A stretch of 59,596 nucleotides of DNA from Tabrizicola sp. (GTDB lineage: Bacteria; Pseudomonadota; Alphaproteobacteria; Rhodobacterales; Rhodobacteraceae): the NCBI RefSeq assembly GCF_030373185.1, contig NZ_JAUCZH010000009.1, forward strand, positions 1-59,596, in the 5' to 3' direction. The position numbers and the translations under genes are program-made. Below, piece after piece: positions 55,214 through 59,596 of the stretch. Every line of letters starts with the position of its first letter. Within the stretch, counting starts at the first letter, position 1. Under the pieces are notes generated by a model. The model was not told the origin of the DNA and did no database searches. It worked only from the letters and a program-made list of their open reading frames with translations.

Positions 55214-56515
55214 ATGCCGGTTTTCCTGTCCAGCGCCGACCCGGGCTTTGAAGCCGCTTTTGCCGCTCTTCTGGGGATGAAGCGGGAAGAGGCCGAAGAC
55301 GTGGATCAGGTCGTGGCCCATATCATCGCCGATGTCCGGGCGCGGGGCGATGCGGCGGTGCTGGAACTGACCGCGCGGTTTGACCGGCTGGAGCTGACAC
55401 CCGAAACGTTGGCCTTTTCCAAGGCCGAGATTGCCGCAGAGATTGCCAAGGTCGGGGCCGAGGATCGCGCGGCGCTGGAACTGGCCGCAGGGCGTATCCG
55501 CGACTATCACGACCGCCAGAAGCCCGAGGATGCGCGCTGGACGGAAAGCTCGGGTGCGGAACTTGGCTGGCGCTGGACGCCGGTTTCGGCGGCGGGGCTC
55601 TATGTGCCGGGGGGGCTTGCGTCCTATCCGTCCTCGGTCCTGATGAACGCGATTCCGGCCAAGGTGGCGGGGGTGGGGCGGCTGGTTGTGGCCTGCCCGA
55701 CGCCGGGTGGGGTGGTCAACCCGCTGGTCCTTCTGGCGGCCGAGATTGCCGGGGTCGATCTGGTGTTGCGGATCGGGGGCGCGCAGGCGATTGCGGCCCT
55801 GGCTTACGGGACCGAAACCATTGCCCCGGTGGACAAGATCACCGGGCCGGGCAACGCCTATGTGGCGGCGGCCAAGCGCCGGGTCTTTGGCCGGGTGGGG
55901 ATCGACATGATCGCCGGGCCGTCCGAGATTCTGGTCATCGCCGATGGCGACAATGACCCCGATTGGGTGGCGCTTGACCTGCTGAGCCAGGCGGAACATG
56001 ACGCAAGCGCGCAGTCGATCCTGATCACCACCGATCCCGGCTTTGGTCAGGCCGTGGCCCGCGCGGTGGACAAGCGGCTGGAGACGCTGGAGCGGCGCGC
56101 GATTGCCGGGGCAAGCTGGCGTGACAATGGCGCGGTGATCACTGTGCGCGGGCTGGACGAGGCGGCGGCCCTGGCCAATCGGATAGCGCCGGAACACCTT
56201 GAGTTGATGGTCGCGGACCCTGACGCCTTGGCCGCGAAAATCCCTCATGCCGGGGCGATCTTCCTTGGGGCCTTCACGCCCGAGGCGATTGGCGACTATG
56301 TCGGCGGGCCGAACCATGTGCTGCCAACTGCCCGGTCGGCCCGGTTTTCCAGCGGATTGTCGGTCCTGGATTTCATGAAGCGCACCACGCTGGCCAAGAT
56401 GACCCCCGCCGCGCTGAAGGCCATTGGTCCGGCGGCTGAACGGCTGGCAATCAGCGAAAGCCTTGAGGCGCATGGCCTGAGCGTGCGGGCGCGGCTGGAC
56501 CGGCTGAACGGGTGA
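55214..56515 (+). CDS. hisD: Histidinol dehydrogenase
   Basis: HisD catalyses the last two oxidations of histidine biosynthesis. The 433-residue protein has GGLASYPSSVLMNAIPAKVAGV, GPGNAYVAAAKRRVFGRVGIDMIAGPSEILV, the zinc ligands in LLSQAEHDASAQS, the general-base pair IAPEHLEL and the C-terminal EAHGLSVRARL. The ATG at 55214 follows TGGAGG at good spacing; TTG at 55211 is in frame but less likely. No other his gene is in the window. Confidence 0.96.
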   Translation: MPVFLSSADPGFEAAFAALLGMKREEAEDVDQVVAHIIADVRARGDAAVLELTARFDRLELTPETLAFSKAEIAAEIAKVGAEDRAALELAAGRIRDYHDRQKPEDARWTESSGAELGWRWTPVSAAGLYVPGGLASYPSSVLMNAIPAKVAGVGRLVVACPTPGGVVNPLVLLAAEIAGVDLVLRIGGAQAIAALAYGTETIAPVDKITGPGNAYVAAAKRRVFGRVGIDMIAGPSEILVIADGDNDPDWVALDLLSQAEHDASAQSILITTDPGFGQAVARAVDKRLETLERRAIAGASWRDNGAVITVRGLDEAAALANRIAPEHLELMVADPDALAAKIPHAGAIFLGAFTPEAIGDYVGGPNHVLPTARSARFSSGLSVLDFMKRTTLAKMTPAALKAIGPAAERLAISESLEAHGLSVRARLDRLNG

Positions 56516-56589
56516 CGCCGGCCTAAACCCTTGCGCTGGCGCATCCGGTCGGGCATCACGGGCAGGTCTTTCGTGCAAGGCTCCGCCCC

Positions 56590-57069
56590 ATGACCAATCG
56601 CATCTGCCAGATCGAGATCGACGAGAAGGGCCTCGTCCGCCCAACGCCGGAAATCGAACAGGAACGCCGTGTGGCGATCTATGACCTGTTGGAGGAGAAC
56701 TCGTTCGGGTTGCCGCCAAAGCCGGACCGGATCCACCCCGAAGGCCCCTACCGCGTGCGGCTGGCGATCCGTGAGGGGCGGCTGGTCTTTGACATCGGCA
56801 CGGAAGATGGTGACAAGGCGGCCGAATTTCACCTGTCGCTTGGCCCCTTCCGGCAGGTGGTGAAGGACTATTTCCAGATCTGCGAGAACTACTTCGATGC
56901 GGTCAAACGGCTGCCACCCTCGCAGATCGAGGCGATCGACATGGCCCGGCGCGGCATCCACAACGAGGGGGCTTCGATCCTGCGCGAAAGGCTGGAGGGC
57001 AAGGCCGATGTCGATAACGACACGGCCCGGCGCCTGTTCACCCTGATCTGCGTCCTGCACTGGGGCTGA
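56590..57069 (+). CDS. UPF0262 family protein
   Basis: The 159-residue product (ICQIEIDEKGLVRPTPEIEQERRVAIYDLLEENSF; later FHLSLGPFRQVVKDYFQICENYF and AIDMARRGIHNEGASILRERLEGK) is UPF0262, found in Alphaproteobacteria usually just after hisD. No function is known. It lacks signal or membrane regions. The next gene begins 2 bp after its stop at TTG, so translation may be coupled. Confidence 0.92.
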   Translation: MTNRICQIEIDEKGLVRPTPEIEQERRVAIYDLLEENSFGLPPKPDRIHPEGPYRVRLAIREGRLVFDIGTEDGDKAAEFHLSLGPFRQVVKDYFQICENYFDAVKRLPPSQIEAIDMARRGIHNEGASILRERLEGKADVDNDTARRLFTLICVLHWG

Positions 57070-57071
57070 TC

Positions 57072-57527
57072 TTGGGCGATTTCCCCCAGTCTGTGCTGTT
57101 CTGCTGCGACCACAACGCCGTCAGGTCGCCCATGGCCGAGGCGCTGATGAAGAAGATGTACGGCCAGCGCGCCTATGTGCAGTCGGCGGGCGTCAAGAAC
57201 GACATGGAGATCGACGGTTTCTCTATCGCCGTCTGTCAGGAGCTGGGGATCGAGCTTTCCCGCCACCGGTCCCGCAGCTTTGAAGAAATGCAGGAATGGG
57301 GCGATGACCTTAGCCAGTTTGACCTGATCGTGGCACTTAGCCCCGCCAGTCAGCGGATGGCGCTGGAACTGACGCGCTTTCATCATCTGGATATCGAATA
57401 CTGGCCGATCCTTGACCCTACCGGTCTGGGCGAGACGCGAGATGCCAAACTCGCGGCCTACCGTCAGGCGCGCGATCAGATCAGGGACCGGATGCTTGCA
57501 AGGTTCGGACCGCCGACCGAAAAGTAG
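57072..57527 (+). CDS. Low-molecular-weight protein tyrosine phosphatase family protein
   Basis: This 151-residue protein has the P-loop CCDHNAVRSPMAEALMKK near the N-terminus (C-x5-R from the second Cys) and the IxDPTGLGE acid loop (Asp-Pro). These are the catalytic parts of LMW-PTP and arsenate reductase ArsC of the thioredoxin type. The usual place after UPF0262 is conserved in Rhodobacterales, so it is likely an LMW phosphatase-like core protein. Translation starts at TTG (57072), 2 bp after the previous stop. It is followed by a hairpin. Confidence 0.85.
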   Translation: MGDFPQSVLFCCDHNAVRSPMAEALMKKMYGQRAYVQSAGVKNDMEIDGFSIAVCQELGIELSRHRSRSFEEMQEWGDDLSQFDLIVALSPASQRMALELTRFHHLDIEYWPILDPTGLGETRDAKLAAYRQARDQIRDRMLARFGPPTEK

Positions 57528-57550
57528 CGGCCGCCGAACCGTCGGCCGCT
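57526..57550. terminator. GC hairpin between convergent genes
   Basis: AGCGGCCG (57526-57533) pairs with CGGCCGCT (57543-57550) around a 9-base loop. It begins in the phosphatase stop codon and lies 35 bp before the stop of the convergent TadG-like gene. There is no T run; a rho-independent role is uncertain. Confidence 0.5.
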
Positions 57551-57585
57551 GATCTGGTTCCATTCAAACCCGTTGCCGGATTGGC

Positions 57586-59103
57586 TCAGGCCTTCGGCAT
57601 CACGAACTTGAACGTCTTTATACCCGGAAGCAGCCCGCTGACGTCTTCGATGCAGCTGTTGAACGTGTGGTTCGCCGGGATATGAACCGAACCTTCGGCA
57701 TGGAAACTGGTGCCTTTGTGTTCCACCGTTGACGAAGAGCTGTTGGCGGCCACGTTGATGTCGCCATTCACAATCATTGCGACGTTGGAGGCGGTGAAGT
57801 CCGAATTCACGCTCATCCCGCTCATCGTCATGACATAGACCTTGCGCTTGAGGTCGCAGTTCTTGAGCGGATCGCCGATAACCGCGCCTTGCTCCGCCTT
57901 GATCACCGAAGAGGACGAAATCCGGGTGCTGATGAGCAGCGACGCGTCGATGCGCGAGTTTGGCCCGACATCAAAGCCGCAGTTGGAAATCACCGCGACC
58001 CCACTGATGGTTTCAATCGTGGTCGTGCTTTCCGTGGCGTTCTTGCGGTTTGTCGTGCCGCCGATCGTGATCCAGCTGTCGGGGCCGTTGCCCTTGTCCT
58101 TGCAGGTCACGTTGTAGACCAGCCCGGTCGGAAGTTTGCCGCCGGTATTGAACATCAGATCATTGAACTGCGCGGCGGTCAGGGGAACGACCGACCCTGT
58201 CTTAAGTTGACTGGTGACCACCGTCGGTTTCAGCTTATCAAACGGCTCCAGAAGATTGGCATTCATTTCCTTGCCCTTGAAGAAATCGGTCTTCATCTTC
58301 AGGTCGGATGATGTACCCAGCATTGCGCTCGTCACGGTGGAAATATGGTCAGCAACCGACGGCATCGGCAGGTTCATTGCGAACACGGCGTCTTCGATGC
58401 CCGGATTTGCGGTGTCCACGCACTTGCTCTTGCAGGCGGCAAGATTTGGCATGGACACGCCCGAGCCATATTCGAAGAAATTCTGCTGCGGCAACCAGAC
58501 CCCGGTCTGGCTGTGGACGCAGTAGGTGGGACCGATCCAGTTGCCCGAGGTCAGCGTGACCTGGCCCTTGGCATAGATCCCGTCAGACGACGTGCATTCG
58601 CCCGGCTGGCCGTAATAGGCGACGCTGGTCGCGGTCACCTCAAGGAAATCGACCCCGGCAAAGCGCAGCAGGCCGGTGTTGACCGGGTTCTCGACGCTTC
58701 TGTCCCGGTAAAGCGTAACCTTCACCGCATTGGGCGTGCCTGAAATCAGCGTGCGGGTTTTCGGGTCAAAGCGCACAAGCTCCACATCCTGCTCGCCATG
58801 GTAAATCTTGCCGGCCACAGACGCCGGGGCGTTCTGCACCGCGGCCGCCAAGGCTGTGGTCTTGATCTCTGTGGCGGGCTTCTTTTCCGCAAGGGCGATG
58901 ATCCCGGCCTGAGCCGCCGCATCGGCAGCCAGCGTCAGATGCTCTTTCTGCCGAAAAAGGTTGCTTATATCGACAGCAATACCGCCGATCATGGCACAGA
59001 CCACCAGACCGAAAAGGGAAAACGTGGTCATGCCACCATCGTCTTCCGAAGCGAACGGCGCGACGGAGCTTGCCATCTTGGTCGAAGGGGTTCTGATCTT
59101 CAT
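57586..59103 (-). CDS. TadG-like Flp pilus assembly protein
   Basis: The 505-residue protein has an N-terminal membrane anchor of the putative TadG/Flp-assembly type (GGMTTFSLFGLVVCAMIGGIAVDISNLFRQKEHLTLAADAAAQAG, about residues 24-70), then a long extracytoplasmic part with Ser/Thr-rich repeats and several cysteines (CTSSDG, CKSKC, TCKDKG, CDLKRK). The N-terminal pattern EDxGxMTxFxLFxxxxMxxxGGIAVD is shared by TadE-related pilus-like proteins. The ATG at 59103 overlaps the upstream TadE-like stop (ATGA). Conserved partners (cpaB/F, tadB/C) are not in the window. Confidence 0.75.
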   Translation of the reverse strand: MKIRTPSTKMASSVAPFASEDDGGMTTFSLFGLVVCAMIGGIAVDISNLFRQKEHLTLAADAAAQAGIIALAEKKPATEIKTTALAAAVQNAPASVAGKIYHGEQDVELVRFDPKTRTLISGTPNAVKVTLYRDRSVENPVNTGLLRFAGVDFLEVTATSVAYYGQPGECTSSDGIYAKGQVTLTSGNWIGPTYCVHSQTGVWLPQQNFFEYGSGVSMPNLAACKSKCVDTANPGIEDAVFAMNLPMPSVADHISTVTSAMLGTSSDLKMKTDFFKGKEMNANLLEPFDKLKPTVVTSQLKTGSVVPLTAAQFNDLMFNTGGKLPTGLVYNVTCKDKGNGPDSWITIGGTTNRKNATESTTTIETISGVAVISNCGFDVGPNSRIDASLLISTRISSSSVIKAEQGAVIGDPLKNCDLKRKVYVMTMSGMSVNSDFTASNVAMIVNGDINVAANSSSSTVEHKGTSFHAEGSVHIPANHTFNSCIEDVSGLLPGIKTFKFVMPKA

Positions 59104-59522
59104 CAAATAGGCTCCATGGTACTGATCGCCACGGCGGAAATCGTGTCGCCGACAGCATAACTGATGATGCCGAACGGTGCCGAAGAAGCGGCATCGCTGG
59201 AAAGGATGACTGTTACAAAGCCGTTCGCGATCGTGACTTGCGCGGTGGCAGCGGATTTCATGGTGCTGGCTGCGGCGGCGGCGTAAACCTGTGCCTCTGC
59301 GGGTGTCATTGCATGGAGTGAAACGACCCGTGCCGTGTCCCGCGAGACGTTCATGAGCGTGGAGTGGCGCAGAAAAAGGAGGCTGGCATCCGTGACCAGC
59401 AGCACCAAGGTGGTGAACAGGGGGACCATGAAAACGAACTCGACCGTGGCCGTACCGTTCTCCGCCTGAACAAAGCGGCGGACCTTTCGCCGAATGTCAG
59501 TCAGGACCAATTTCACTCGCAT
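59103..59522 (-). CDS. TadE-like pilus assembly protein
   Basis: The 139-residue product begins MRVKLVLTDIRRKVRRFVQAENGTATVEFVFMVPLFTTLVLLVTDASLLFLR. This is the TadE pattern: a basic stretch, then ENGTATVEF (prepilin-like) and one hydrophobic segment. Cleavage by TadV-type peptidase at G/T or nearby is possible, since Glu follows in TVEF. It overlaps the TadG-like gene by 3 bp. The ATG at 59522 is used. Nothing upstream of it can be assigned within the window. Confidence 0.78.
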   Translation of the reverse strand: MRVKLVLTDIRRKVRRFVQAENGTATVEFVFMVPLFTTLVLLVTDASLLFLRHSTLMNVSRDTARVVSLHAMTPAEAQVYAAAAASTMKSAATAQVTIANGFVTVILSSDAASSAPFGIISYAVGDTISAVAISTMEPI

Positions 59523-59596
59523 GTAGTTCTCCACCGGACTGTGGAGTGCCCCCCCTGAAGTGGTCCACCAACTGGGATATGATGATCCCATTTCTT

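Overview
The window is a high-GC segment of an alphaproteobacterial chromosome, almost certainly from the Rhodobacterales/Rhodobacteraceae. The evidence is the gene neighbourhoods (ruvCAB - ybgC - tolQRAB - pal - cpoB - tilS - ftsH; fhs - folD; murA - DUF2948 - hisD - UPF0262 - phosphatase), frequent GTG/TTG starts, DUF1127 and Rhodobacterales-type small proteins, and short intergenic repeats of the kind scattered through these genomes. No complete insertion sequence, prophage, CRISPR array or plasmid replication system was seen.

Layout. 1-1.3 kb: a truncated winged-helix-like gene, a repeat-rich gap, a remnant of a transaldolase-like gene and a small lipoprotein. 1.3-8.5 kb: fsa, priA, DUF6958, an MFS permease, msrA, prmA, a small membrane protein and a DUF1127 protein. 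8.8-21 kb: the ruvCAB resolvasome, then the Tol-Pal envelope operon with ybgC and cpoB, then tilS and ftsH. 21-27 kb: a CorA-type transporter, a MOSC protein and a tetrahydrofolate one-carbon cluster (fhs, a PchB-like chorismate mutase, a divergent FolD paralogue, a canonical FolD). 26.9-30.1 kb: the ligase-associated repair pair pdeM and lhr-like helicase on the minus strand. 30.1-35.2 kb: a gene-free stretch with a structured-RNA candidate, then a YmdB-type phosphoesterase, an EamA transporter, an SLC13/TrkA-C permease, yebC and a cold-shock gene. 35.3-38.2 kb: argP divergent from an ACT-domain gene and a LysE/ArgO exporter, then a second EamA transporter. 38.3-40.6 kb: a DUF2793 fibre protein, probably an unlinked gene-transfer-agent component. 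40.8-48 kb: ugd, a 1168-residue RTX protein with a perfect internal 221-bp duplication, galE and an aldose-epimerase-like gene. 48-52.7 kb: two SDR dehydrogenases flanking a copper module (copA-cueR, with a clear CueR-type promoter). 52.8-57.5 kb: tRNA-Thr(GGU), murA, DUF2948, hisD, UPF0262 and a low-molecular-weight phosphatase. 57.6-59.5 kb: two TadE/TadG-like pilus genes on the minus strand.

Most of the window is ordinary core genome. The parts that deserve a second look are the FolD paralogue that has lost the catalytic lysine and DVDG aspartate, the possible structured RNA at about 30.2-30.3 kb, the hairpin plus GGAGTATTT intergenic elements, the DUF2793 fibre gene, the RTX duplication and the fsa tail remnant.
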